A stretch of 64,000 nucleotides of DNA from Epiperipatus broadwayi (Eukaryota > Onychophora > Udeonychophora > Euonychophora > Peripatidae), in contig JAQFVV010012489.1 of assembly GCA_028023455.1 (NCBI GenBank), positions 2,731,881 through 2,795,880 of the forward strand, read 5' to 3'. Made by a program: the position numbers and the translations under genes. This document shows, one piece after another, positions 50,574-60,989 of the stretch. Within the stretch, counting starts at the first letter, position 1. Every line of letters begins with the position of its first letter. The notes beneath the pieces were generated by a model. It made no database searches, was not told where the DNA came from, and was given only the letters and a program-made list of their open reading frames with translations.

Positions 50574-52500
50574 TTGTAACGGGCACAGACATCGTTACAT
50601 TATTTTTTTTATTAAACACGAAAAAAGATCGCAAATAAAAACTTCTTTTGTTTAAGAATTAAAAATTGAAATTAAATATCATCTAAACTAAAATATATAT
50701 ATATAATCGCACAGATAAAAAAAATTATTATTAAAATAAAACTATTAAAAATGGAAAAACTAAATCTTTCAACAAAAAGATTTAAAGATAAAAATATATC
50801 TTTAAGTTTGAAAAACACATTAATTAATCAGAAAATGGAAATGATTGTTTTAATTAGTTAAATGTAAACTAGCTTTGGGCATTTAAATGTATAAGCAACG
50901 GTCAGATAGAAAAGAAAAACAATGGAATTGGACCTCAGCGAAAGGACCATCACATCGATGACATAATGTAAATTGAATCCTTAAAATTAATATAAAAGGA
51001 AATGTTTGGAAATTATTAGTTAGTTATTACAAGAGGACAGATATGTGTTAAATTGGAGAGGGTTGGAGGAGAAGGGATTGAAAGACACACTTTCAATTCC
51101 TTCAGTGGTTATAAAAAAAGAAAGAAAAACGACCAATTGTTTTCTACATTAAGGGCCAGCTAAAGTAAAAGACCTCCTGGATAAATAAAAAACAACAGCT
51201 AACTGGATACCAATATCTTCAGGATGGCATGGGAATTCCCATTCAAAATTACAAACAACTACAAATTATGGACCTTTTAAAACCGTAAGAACTTTAGATA
51301 ATTAATGAACATTAAATTAAAAACTTTCCATATTTAAAAAAAATAGAAATAGATTCCTATCTGACCAAACTAAATTATTTATTAATTAGTTATAATTTTA
51401 TTTGATGTATTTCTTTTTTGTAAAATCATTTCCATTTATTTTTTTTGATCTTTAAGTTTTATTTATGATTTTTGTTTTTTGCTAATTTAATATTATATAA
51501 ATGTTAAACTTAAGTTGGGCATGAATGGCTATATAGATTTGTAAAGTTATATTAGGGGAGGGTAATCTTAGGTTATTTGTTTCGTAGTTAAATTAGGTCA
51601 ATGGATTGGATATATTGTTGTAATTAATAGATGTAATATGAGATTCGCTACAGGAAGAATCGCTTTATATGCTGCACACTTTTTTTTTTGGCCTATGGAA
51701 TGTGATTCGTAAGTCGGCAAAATGACCGCAGTCCTTTCCTATGGAGTTTTTTTTTATTGCTCTTCTTGTCAGATAGATGTAGTATTCCTATCTGATGAGA
51801 GGCAATTTCTTCTCTTAACCTTTTGTGCTGCCGTATTTGTATTACATTGAATGCATCGATATATCAGATGAATTGATGTTGGTTTGACTGCGAACTTTTG
51901 GCCTAAGGTTAAATAAGGATAGAATATTTTCTTTCAAATGCAAATCTATGTAGTCTATTCATACCCGACACTCTAAATAAAAATGCATTAAATTTAAGTT
52001 GGGTATATACATTTGCATGGATTCGTTATCGATTAATTGTGTTTTGGTTTTCATATTTGATCAAAATATATAGACATTTGGTAAATAATGATACCTTATG
52101 ATGAGTATCTAAAATGTATTTATTCGGATGTCTTTTAAGTTATTGGTGTCAATGCGGTATCTTATGATGAATGCCATTGGGTTTCTTGTATTCCCTCTGC
52201 AATTGACGATATCAATGACTTTGTATTTTGATTGTTTATGTTTATTTTGAAATGTTTTTAACCATGTAATCTATGTAACCGATCTATACTCAACATTAAA
52301 AACACATTTTATAAATCCATCTGTGCAAACTTATAAAATTTAAAATGTAAACTTATAAAAATTAAAATGTAAAATCAAATTTTAAAATCAAGTTAAAATT
52401 ATAAAGTAAAAGTAATGTTAAAATGATTCAAAATTTATATGTGCGTTAATAAATGTTTGTGTGTATAATTACTGGCAGTGGCTTATTTTATTATTTTTTA
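50574..52500. other. Possible solo LTR or unknown repeat
   Basis: The stretch opens with TGTAACGGGCACAGACATCG, which looks like the start of a gypsy-class LTR (TG with a GTAAC motif). It is richer in GC patches than its surroundings at 50890-51300 and 51640-52000, and ends near GGCTTATTTTATTATTTTTT, a common LTR-end style. I could not define the right end, a second copy or a TSD, and it has no coding. Confidence 0.25.
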
Positions 52501-52757
52501 AAAAAAATATTCTTAGATAAGAATTTTTATAAAATATAAATCTCTGCTGTTCCACTGAGCTAGTGACAATGGGCTAATGACCAGAATCAAAATATATAAA
52601 ATAAAAAAACATTTTTTTTGACTTATGTATCTGCCTACTTTATAAATTTTCTAGGTTCAAATGCCTAGTGGTGCCCTGTAGTGCAGATTACATTAAGTCT
52701 TCTTTCTCCGGATTGTTATAATATATATATATATATATAACGTGTATAAAATATATA

Positions 52758-52967
52758 ATGTGGTTAATTGTTAATGATTTATTATCTTCATGTTTAACCC
52801 TCTATAAAATACTTGCCATGCTATTCCACACTGATCTTAGTGTTTATAATCCAGCAGGCAATAGAGTGCTGCTGGACACATCAATTGATGCAGTCACAGT
52901 CATGATTATGAACATCAGTGATCTAAATACTCAGCAAATTGTGCAATTGTCAGTTAAAAACAATTAA
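52758..52967 (+). pseudogene. Gypsy-type pol remnant between protease and RT
   Basis: The frame carries VYNPAGNRVLLD then IMNISDLNTQQIVQL. The pattern NP-x(2)-NRV...NISD resembles the variable linker between protease and reverse transcriptase of Ty3/gypsy polyproteins. The same peptide, NPAGNRVPLD, reappears at 54430-54460 at the end of copy G2, which supports a shared coding origin. It probably belongs to a separate dead copy. Confidence 0.45.
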
Positions 52968-53139
52968 TGCATTGAAGGCCAAGGTCAGTGTCTAACTAAT
53001 TAAATTTGTAGAGTGGACAAATTAATAAGAGAAACATTTTTTGTTCAATTGACTAAATCATTGTAATGCAGTCAGCCATAGCAGAATTTGACATCAGAGA
53101 GACAAGTATATGCCTAGCAGGTAGAGAAACTCATAATTA

Positions 53140-54510
53140 CAAACATAGTGGCAGAAGATAAATGTAAAACAGTGACATTGTTAATTTCACTAGAAAAGGG
53201 GTTATTCAAATAGAAAACAGGCTTTGCAAACCCCAAATTCCTGAAGACTTAATGATTGACCAAGTCAAAGATCATTTAGATGACTACTTTAACCCTCATG
53301 AGTCTAGGCACATCACCAGACTACATTTTAGAAATCACTAACAAGACAATAACAAGAAATGCAAGATTATGATGCTGCCCTTTGTAAACTTGCAAAAAAA
53401 AAACTGTGTTTATGACTCATATCTGGAGAAAGCCTTCCTCAAACTATTATATGTGGAATGGGTAGTAACAGTATGAGATATCAGTTATTGGCAGAAAAAG
53501 ACATTAATAATAATGAAGTTATTAAACATAGAATAGTGTACAAATTGCTTTTACAGCAAACCAAAGAATTTAATGACATAAAAGTAGTGGACAATGATCC
53601 ATTAAAAATCCACAAAGTTTACAAACCAGAAAGAAGGGTACCCAAATGAAAGAGAAATAATTGATAGAAATAAAAGTAGAATAAAATGTTTTTGTCATGG
53701 AAAATGTGGTCACATGGCTCATGAATATTTATAGAAAAATAAACACTGTAAGCACTGCAATAAAGGTGGCCATTTGAGAAAATGTGAAAAAGCAAGAGAT
53801 TCAACCATTATAAGATAAATACTAGCCAAGAGTGAATTACCAGAAAACTTACACAAGAGAAATTTGCTGTGATTAATAATATTTCTAAGGACCAAGCACT
53901 GAAATTCAAAATTACACTAAAAATTTATGGAAAACCCCTATCCATGGAAATTGACAATAGGAGTGGGGTGTCATTAGTTTCCATTTGCGATTGGAAAACT
54001 ATCATGGCTTAAATGAAATAGCCACCTAAGCTGATGCACACCAATCTTAAATCTTGGCACATCAACAGTAATGCCATTAAGATCAAAGGTGTAATGTATG
54101 CCCCAATTACTTCCAATATCGGTAAAAAACTAAAACTGCCATTATAGAGTTCATGCCCCTATAAACCTCCTCATTGGCCATGAATGGTTTAATCACCTGG
54201 AATTAAATTATCAATGGACAAAAATATGGACATCTAAATGTATATTGAAAAGCATACAAATGGTCAGTCATGCACGAAAGCACCTCCAGCCAAAGTCGAA
54301 TCCTGGAAAGAAATTGAGAAATCACCCCCACAGAAATATCTAGGTCATAGATTGTGGACCAAGCTTGCTGAAAGTAGTTCATCTGAAGATTTACATTATT
54401 CGTAGTATTTCTTTAATTAATTGTGTTTGCAATCCAGCAGGTAATAGAGTGCCACTGGACATAGCATAACCTAAAACAGAAACTTTAATTATAAATATAA
54501 TTTCATTAAT
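53140..54510 (+). pseudogene. Ty3/gypsy-type gag-pro remnant, copy G2
   Basis: A Gag segment, TRKGVIQIENRLCKPQIPED and onward to DHLDDYFNPHESRHITRLHF, matches the gypsy Gag core in which L-x2-HF-P...E-x-x-RF precedes the CG-fold. After a frame shift comes ICGMGSNSMRYQLL and then two zinc knuckles: a damaged CFCHGKCGHMAHEY and CKHCNKGGHLRKC at 53747-53785. A protease-like MEIDNRSGVSLVS lies near 53945; the usual D-S/T-G is D-N-R-S-G here, so the active site is broken. It ends with NPAGNRVPLD. It is related to G1 by the KGVI-I-RL-P Gag signature. Confidence 0.78.
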
Positions 54511-54839
54511 GTTTTTTTCAATATGAATAATAGAATAATTTTGTTCAAAATGAGCTAAATATTTTTATATATTTTTTATTGTATAGGATATTCTATCATT
54601 CACTTTTATTATAATCATATTATAGACCAAGTATAGAAATTGTAGGCACTTTGCAAAGTAATTGTTACATTTTAAATGCTTTAAGTTAATATTTATTCAT
54701 AGATCCTCATTTGACTAGACTGTCTTGTCAGCAAACAGTGATAAAAATATTATTTGATACTATAACAGTTATTTATTATTAATATAGTGCAGCATGTATA
54801 TAATTAGTGTTTATTTTTTTATATTATTAAGTTACAATA

Positions 54840-55640
54840 ATGAAGGCTACAAATATTAAAATAGTGCCTGAAGGTGACAATTCATATATTTTGAGAATAA
54901 TTCTGAAGCAATTAACAGAATCTAAAAATGATTTCAATAGCAAATTAGATGAAATAAAAGCTGAGTTAAAGGTATCTAAAAATGATTCCTATAATAAATT
55001 AAAAGATTTAGGTAATATGTTGGATAATAAAATAGAAGAATTGAGTAATAAATTTGATAAGTTAGACTGCTCTTAAAGGCATTAAAGCATGAGTTTAGTA
55101 ACGAAGTTGATACATTTAATGTAGAATTTAATGTTTTAAATGCTCAATTTGAATAATTTAAGTATGATTTAGATATTAAGTTAAAAGAACCAAATAAAAA
55201 ATAGGATATAAGATTTGATGAATTAAAAGCTTTAAACAGAAAACATGGCAAAAAACAGGACAAATAGCAGGAAAGATTTATTACTAAAATTAAAGTATTT
55301 CAAAATATTGATAATAATGTGGAAGATGGGTTTAAGAAAGCTAATGCAGTTCAAAGTATTAAATTTATTACCTTAAATAATAGAGTGGAAGAAATAATAG
55401 TGGTATTTAAAGTTGAACTTAAAAAGTTTATAAAGACTTGTCAATGCAGTAGTACTTGTATTGAAAATAATATATTGAATAATGATAATAAGAAAAATAT
55501 TATTAGAAGTAGTAAAAAGTATTTAGATAAAACTAGTGAATTTGAAGAATGTTCAGTTTATCCAGAGAAGAATAGATTTGAGATATTTATTAAGGATAAA
55601 TACCCACAGATATTTAGTAGTTGTGCTTATTTTTATTGAT
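54840..55640 (+). pseudogene. Coiled-coil Gag-like remnant
   Basis: Frames at 54840-55076 and 55319-55639, with broken text between, encode repeated Lys/Glu/Asn-rich heptads such as KLDEIKAELKVSKND and LDNKIEELSNKFDKL, predicted long coiled coils. A Cys-containing KTCQCSSTC and a final YPEKNRFEIFIKDKYPQ follow. Long N-terminal coiled coils are known in Gag proteins of some arthropod gypsy elements, and it lies next to gypsy remains, but I cannot exclude a decayed host gene. No zinc knuckle or pol follows. Confidence 0.4.
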
Positions 55641-55659
55641 TTATGTATGATAAAAACAA

Positions 55660-55667
55660 AAACCCAT

Positions 55668-55705
<38 letters not shown>

Positions 55706-55721
55706 GGGTTTTTGGGTTTGT

Positions 55722-55756
<35 letters not shown>

Positions 55757-55757
55757 A
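55660..55757. repeat. Two (AT)n tracts forming a cruciform-prone palindrome
   Basis: AAAACCCATATT lies left and AATATGGGTTTT right of the first alternating (AT) tract (55672-55700), so the whole is a near-perfect inverted repeat. A second (AT) tract follows at 55726-55755. Confidence 0.8.
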
Positions 55758-55778
55758 GATTTTAACAAAGACATTCTT

Positions 55779-55900
55779 CAGCCATCCCCTCTATCTCATA
55801 CAACTGATACATATGTCCACAACATGTGAAAAAGATAAATGATTTCCAATATACATATTTCATGTTGAACCAGCACTTATCAGTTGATCCATATCATCAT
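55779..55900 (+). repeat. Dispersed repeat, copy 2 of 2
   Basis: Shares GAAAAAGATAAATGAT, TCCAATATAC and ACTTATCAGTTG in the same order and spacing as 30066-30200. Unknown family. Confidence 0.55.
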
Positions 55901-57595
55901 CTCACACTCATACATATAATCAATGCTCAGTTTATATTAAGATAGCAAATCTTCAAACTTTAATTAACAGGCTTTAATCTACTCCACCCTCCAACTCTTC
56001 AGTGATCAATACCATTAAGAATATAAAAAAACACTCAAACCCCTTGTTAATTCCAATATTATTGTCATGCCCATGTTGACCGTAAATCACTCTGACTTTT
56101 CATGTATAGGACCTTGTCCATTTAAATACACAAAAGAGGGATGGGCAGAATACAAAATATACCTGAATTTGAAATATAGATACAAAACATGCTATTTCAT
56201 TTCATGTTATAATTCATGATCTAGATTTATTATCATTTTAAAGTTTTTGTGGTGAATAGCTAAGATATGTCACTATGTTAACACAGCATGGCACAGAACA
56301 ATTTAGAAAGTGAGAAGCAGTCACCAATTAACTTTTCACCAGGACATATTTCTGTATGTGTACCATAATCAGATGTAAAACTAGAACTTTCCACAAAAGA
56401 ACTCAAGGCTTTCAGTCTTTTAAGTTTTTTTAACTTTCTGTAACATGAACTGTAATAATTAATTCTTTGAATGGTGTACTTTTGGTAGTAGTATATCATA
56501 TTCATGGCACATTAATATATACAATTAACTGTGTGACTTGAATTTATTATTCTCAAACACTTCTTTGTACCAGAAAAATATGATTTTTGCTTCAAAAATA
56601 TATATGCCAAGAATGCTATATCAGAACAAAAATAAATTATATGTTATTTTATAAAAAAACACCTAATTGTATAAAACTAAAAAACCTTCATGTGAATGGA
56701 ATGAAGATACAATATGCCATCCCCAAAGGACATTTGTTATCTCAAATTAAAAGTTCATTATTTAATTTAAAAACATTTGCATTTAAGATGTGTTATTAAA
56801 ATTGGGATATAAAATATTATAAATATAATCCCCACTCCCTTCCACCAAAAAAAAAGAATTAATTGTAAAAAAAAAAATAGTAAAAAAATTAGTTACTATA
56901 AATCTTTGTAAAAAAGGTATGAGTTATAAAATAAAAAGTATATCAAAATTGAGACTTTGTTTTTATTATAAAAAACAGATATGTAATAGTGCAAAGGAGA
57001 GATTTAATATGTATATAATATTAATTGAGAAATGACAGATTATTAATGTAGAATTTAAAAGCTAAACTAAGAATATAATGATTATATAGATTATATACTA
57101 ACCAAAAAATAATGCTAATAATGAAAAATTTAAAATCTTGTATTAACCTTTTAACCGCTAATTATAATATTGGTTGTATGAGGTAAAAATCAAATCTTTT
57201 AATTGGCCAATTCACAAACTGAAGACAAAGCCTATTGTTAAAACATATTCGCCTATAATATTAAATTCAACTCAGATACGTTTATAAAAAGTATATTACT
57301 AATTTTTCAGGTTATGAAGAGAACGAAAGTTCTTTCAAAAATAAATTGCTATTTATTTATTCTAAAATATTCAATTTCGGCAACATTAAAGCTATAATAT
57401 AAACAAAAAGATCGACTTTTACGTTATAGAAAAGTAAATATTTCTTTTTACTAAATCTTAAATATTTTTACTAAAATCTTCAATATTTTTCGAAAATAAT
57501 TTTGTTTTTTTAGTATTCTCTCTGAAAATAATTTCTAATTTCTCAAAATATTCTTTTATAATACTTTAAATCATATTCGAAATGAAAATCTCAGC
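55901..57595. other. AT-rich stretch without recognised gene
   Basis: The 75-codon minus-strand frame at 56278-56505 has a somewhat protein-like composition (for example SFVESSSFTSDYGTHTEICP) but no similarity I recognise and no splice context I trust. I record it only as a possible exon or chance frame. Confidence 0.4.
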
Positions 57596-57599
57596 GTTT

Positions 57600-57895
57600 T
57601 TCTTTATTTTCTTTGATCAGGCGGTTTCTTTGTTCTTTCCAGCCAATCAGAATGTCTTTTTCGGCTGAGAGCATGATAACAACCAATCATAACTAATGTT
57701 CTTTCTTTGTTTAGGTTTAAATGCGTTTTTTTTTATTTTTTACTTGTAAAATAATTCGGAAGAGGGCACCATCTTACAGAACTTTTAAAAACCTATTCAA
57801 TACCTGTCAAATGAATATTTTAGCATAAGAACTGGCAGAGTTAGAGTGACGTCAGATGTCGACGAGGAGCCTCGTAAGAGGCGGGGAAAGGGTTA
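57600..57895 (+). promoter_or_regulatory. Promoter-like island (CCAAT, CRE, GC box)
   Basis: Within otherwise AT-rich DNA this island has two CCAAT motifs in AGCCAATCAGAA (57643) and AACCAATCATAA (57683), a perfect palindromic CRE TGACGTCA (57847-57854) and GGCGGGG (57880-57886), along with several CpGs. Such a combination is typical of animal promoters or of retroelement LTRs. No transcript start or open frame downstream can be identified, since a PLE remnant begins 50 bp later. Confidence 0.35.
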
Positions 57896-57943
57896 ACAAA
57901 AAAAAATAATAGAAAGTATAAAATAAATAAAAAATAATAATGA

Positions 57944-58207
57944 GAAGATATGATATGTTGGGCTATTTTCATCATCTATGAGTTAATGTTGAACGTATTA
58001 AAAATTTTAAACTTTATTTAAATTTTCCAAATACAAATGAATTGTTAGTAATAACACACAAATAAACAACGCAGTGACAATAGAAGTTGAACTCACACCT
58101 TTAGATTCTTGAATATCGAATTTAAGGCAAACAATCTACCAACTGAGCTATTCTGTCAAAGACAATATATAGTAGAAATTTGATATATATCAAATCCTCC
58201 TGAGTCA
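57944..58207 (-). repeat. PLE terminal block, left copy (inverted partner of 58730-59081)
   Basis: This block is the reverse complement of the right-hand block, from AAGATRTGATATG to CAAATCCTCCT. On the minus strand it holds a tRNA-like segment (58083-58162) and TTTATTTGTGTGTTATTACTA. Compared with the right block it lacks about 70 bp that include the hammerhead-like core. Terminal repeats in inverted orientation are known for Penelope-type elements. Confidence 0.75.
58083..58162 (-). ncRNA. tRNA-like segment in PLE terminal block (left)
   Basis: On the minus strand, TAGCTCAGTTGGTAGA matches an A-box. The downstream position of the B-box reads AGGTGTGAGTTCAAC, with GAGTTCAA preserved. It aligns with the tRNA-like segments at 58790 and 63160. 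It is not a working tRNA, since the arms are degraded. Confidence 0.6.
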
Positions 58208-58705
58208 TTCAAATTTTCTTTATGATCAAGGTTAATTAGTTTTTTTTAATTGTTTAATATTTTTCCTAAGAGCAAAATTAATTAGAGGCTTCCATACATT
58301 GTATATTGTTACACTGGGTTGACTTATAGGATTATTTATCATTGTGATATGAGCAGCTTTCTTGAATTTTCTTTTATATTTTTTCCTCTTTATCATATAT
58401 CTTTGCATTTTCCCAATTAAACACATGGTCATTAGTACATACATGATCTGCTACTGTAGACACATCTATTTTTTCTCTTTTAACCATTAGTTTGTGCTCT
58501 TTCAATCACTGTTCAACAGTGCAACAGGTCTCACCAATGTATTTCTTTCTACTTTCACATGATATTTTATAGATGCAGTTTTTATTCTTCAGCATTTCCA
58601 GTTTAGGCTTAGTAGAAGTAAGAATTCCTCAAAGGGTGGTATGACTTTGGAAAGCTGTTCTAATGTTACATTGACTGTATATTTTCTTTAATTTGTACTG
58701 CACCA
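58208..58705 (-). pseudogene. Penelope-like element ORF remnant (GIY-YIG), family 1, copy P1
   Basis: Minus-strand reading gives NCIYKISCES followed by KKYIGET, the GIY and YIG halves of the endonuclease, then an open stretch of 70 codons (58232-58444) ending FALRKN. It aligns with copy P2 at 63 kb throughout, including the C-terminal NPISQPSVTIYNVWKPLINF. The codon in the place of the catalytic Arg is a stop (TGA), and the connector before the domain also has a stop. Only the C-terminal part is present; RT is absent because the inverted terminal block starts at 58730. Confidence 0.82.
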
Positions 58706-58789
58706 ATAAAAAAAAACTAAAAAAAATTTGGAGGAGGATTTGAACCAATCCTTATATATAAATATATCAAATTTCTACTATATGTTGCC

Positions 58790-58870
58790 TTTGACAGAAT
58801 AGCTCAGTTGGTAGAGTGTTTGCCTTAAATTCAATATTCAAGAATCTAAAGGTTCAACCTCTAAGCGAAT
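58790..58870 (+). ncRNA. tRNA-like segment in PLE terminal block (right)
   Basis: TAGCTCAGTTGGTAGAG (from 58800) is a near-perfect A-box region. CCTTAAATT corresponds to an anticodon loop with TAA (Leu-like) followed by a long variable region, and GGTTCAACCTC (58851-58861) is a degraded B-box. It is the plus-strand counterpart of 58083-58162. Confidence 0.6.
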
Positions 58871-58900
58871 ATTGTCACTGTGCATATAGGTCAAAAACAC

Positions 58901-58938
58901 CTGAAGAAGAATGAAGAATAATACTACTCAAAATGTTG
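58901..58938 (+). ncRNA. Degraded hammerhead-like core
   Basis: CTGAAGA at 58901-58907 fits the CUGANGA box of hammerhead ribozymes. The expected GAAAC is replaced by CAAAAT at about 58929. It aligns with the better preserved core at 63091-63130. Probably inactive. Confidence 0.35.
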
Positions 58939-59081
58939 TGTAATTACTAACCTGTGTAGTCTATTTGTGTGTTATTACTAACAAGTTGTTTGTATTTGGA
59001 AAGTTTAAATAAAGTTTAAATTTTTCAATACATTCAACATTAACTCATAGATGATGGAAATAGTCCACCATATCACATCTT

Positions 59082-60986
59082 ACAATGTACCATCATTACA
59101 AACCTTCAGACAAATAATAATGAGAAATTGTAAAGTAGAGACTACAAAAGAAGATTGTAAAAAAACTGTGATTTAGAATTACTAGCAATGAGAAATAAAA
59201 TAGTTGATATGAACACAGTATATAGGAAGATAAAAGAAAATAAAAATATTTGTTTTATTGGTAAAAAAAATGTTAGGTTGTTAAATATTTTGAAGAAATA
59301 AAGTAATTATTGGAAGGCGAAATGATTTAGAAAATCTTTATATAAATCTAAAATATTTGTAAGATTCAATAATTTTCATACAAATGATAATTGCAGAAAA
59401 ATATTAAGAGAAGAACGTTGCATATATGTCTTTTTATTTTTAAAAAATATTAGTTTATAAATATGGTAAGTGGAGGGTAGAAATATCCATTGCATTAGTT
59501 TTATTGATAACATTGCAGTACCTTCAAATAATAAAGACCAGGTTGATATAATGTTAATTAAAAATTATGGGAATCGTTTGAAGTTTAGAATAAAATTAGT
59601 AAATTGACGTTTAAGACACTGCTTATAAAACGATGATTAAGATTAATAATTAATTAGAAAGGCTTGAAAAAAAGTGCTTTTAAATATTCAGAAAATTAAT
59701 TTTCATATAATTGAAAGTGACAAAAATATAAAAATGGGAATTACAATACATAAACACCCTTTCAATAAGAATAGAATGTTATTTTATATTCCATTAAAGT
59801 TGGAATTGGAAAAAAAAAGTTAAATGTTTCTTTGGAATGAAGCCTTTATACTAGAGCAGAGACTTCATATTTTAGTTATAGGTTAAAAAATAAGTGAGAC
59901 AAATGAAATGAAACAAATACTCAACAATTGATGGGTATTAAAAACAATAAATTAAAGATGTGAAATGAGAGAAAAATCAACTGACTTTTTACTTAAAGAC
60001 TAATGATTATGTCAAAGATAAAAAGAAAAGAGATATGAAAATAAAAGATTGTAATCCAAAAAATATATTTTTTCCTCAGAGAAAAACAATAGACAGAAGA
60101 TTTGGAAAAAGCTGCTGGAGCGATGGGTACAGTACAATGACGTAAAAGAGAATCGTTTTTAAAATATATTTTAATGATTAAAAAAGAAGAAGATAAAAAC
60201 AATATTAAACGCTATATAAATAATAAACAAGGTGACCAATTTTTAGAACATTAATTAAATAATAAATTGTGTTATTAAAGAATGCATTTTCTTTAATTAG
60301 GACTTTAATCAATGTTTAATTGCAATGACTAATAACCTCATTTTTTTGTTTTTCTCTTTTGTGTCGAATGCAAATATCAATAGAAGAGCAACAATATCTG
60401 TCTGCGCTGATATGTCAAAGAAGAATTAGTTCGACTGCATGCAATCACTTTTGATAAAATTGTTGCTTACTACAGCAAAAAAAAAAAAATTTAAAATTTT
60501 ATTTTGTTTTTGTGTATGTGTATATACATATAGCAATATAACAAAGTGATTTGAAAGCTGGTAATATTGACAGTTAAATTATATCTAGCTGTAAAGTAAA
60601 GAATAATTAAAAAAATATTAAACCTAGGACATGTATTATTTTCCAAATCCGATGTTGTTATTGTTTTTTTTTTTTGCTGTATTGGTTTTTAAAAAGAGTC
60701 TTTCATTTGCATTATCTATATCATTATTCTGTGCCGATCAATGCTCAGGAAGCATGTCTATTTCAAATACTTTTAAATTACACATAGAACTTTTTAAAAT
60801 TGATTAAAACAGAAATTTTCCGTAAGACGAATATACAATTTTATTGATAGATCTACGATTAAGATAGGTGTTAATAGAAATCACATAAAAAGTGATCTGA
60901 AGGAGCTGTCTTTAATGATCTGATTAATTAGTGGAGATAAACAAAGAAATAATTATGGTAAGCACAAAATCTTACTTCAGGTTTGT
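59082..60986. other. AT-rich stretch, no confident gene
   Basis: A reading near 59500-59600, SFIDNIAVPSNNKDQVDIML, faintly recalls the FADD/FVDD region of reverse transcriptases, but no flanking motif supports it. Otherwise nothing. Confidence 0.4.
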
Positions 60987-60989
60987 AGG

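Larger units (their letters stand above)
58730..59081 (+). repeat. PLE terminal block, right copy (inverted)
   Basis: Inverted relative to the left block and, unlike it, complete: tRNA-like segment, hammerhead-like core, then GTGTGTTATTACTAACAAG and the outer end CCACCATATCACATCTT. It abuts the truncated coding part head to head. The same order, in single copy, appears at 62.9-63.27 kb beside copy P2. Confidence 0.75.

Noticed and set aside
58790-58870. Functional tRNA-Leu gene
   Set aside because: A-box is good, but stems do not pair and the B-box is degraded. It recurs at the same place in every PLE block, so it belongs to the element.
59500-59600. Reverse-transcriptase active site (FIDN...)
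   Set aside because: FxDN is not FxDD, no neighbouring RT motif is seen, and the reading frame is broken on both sides.
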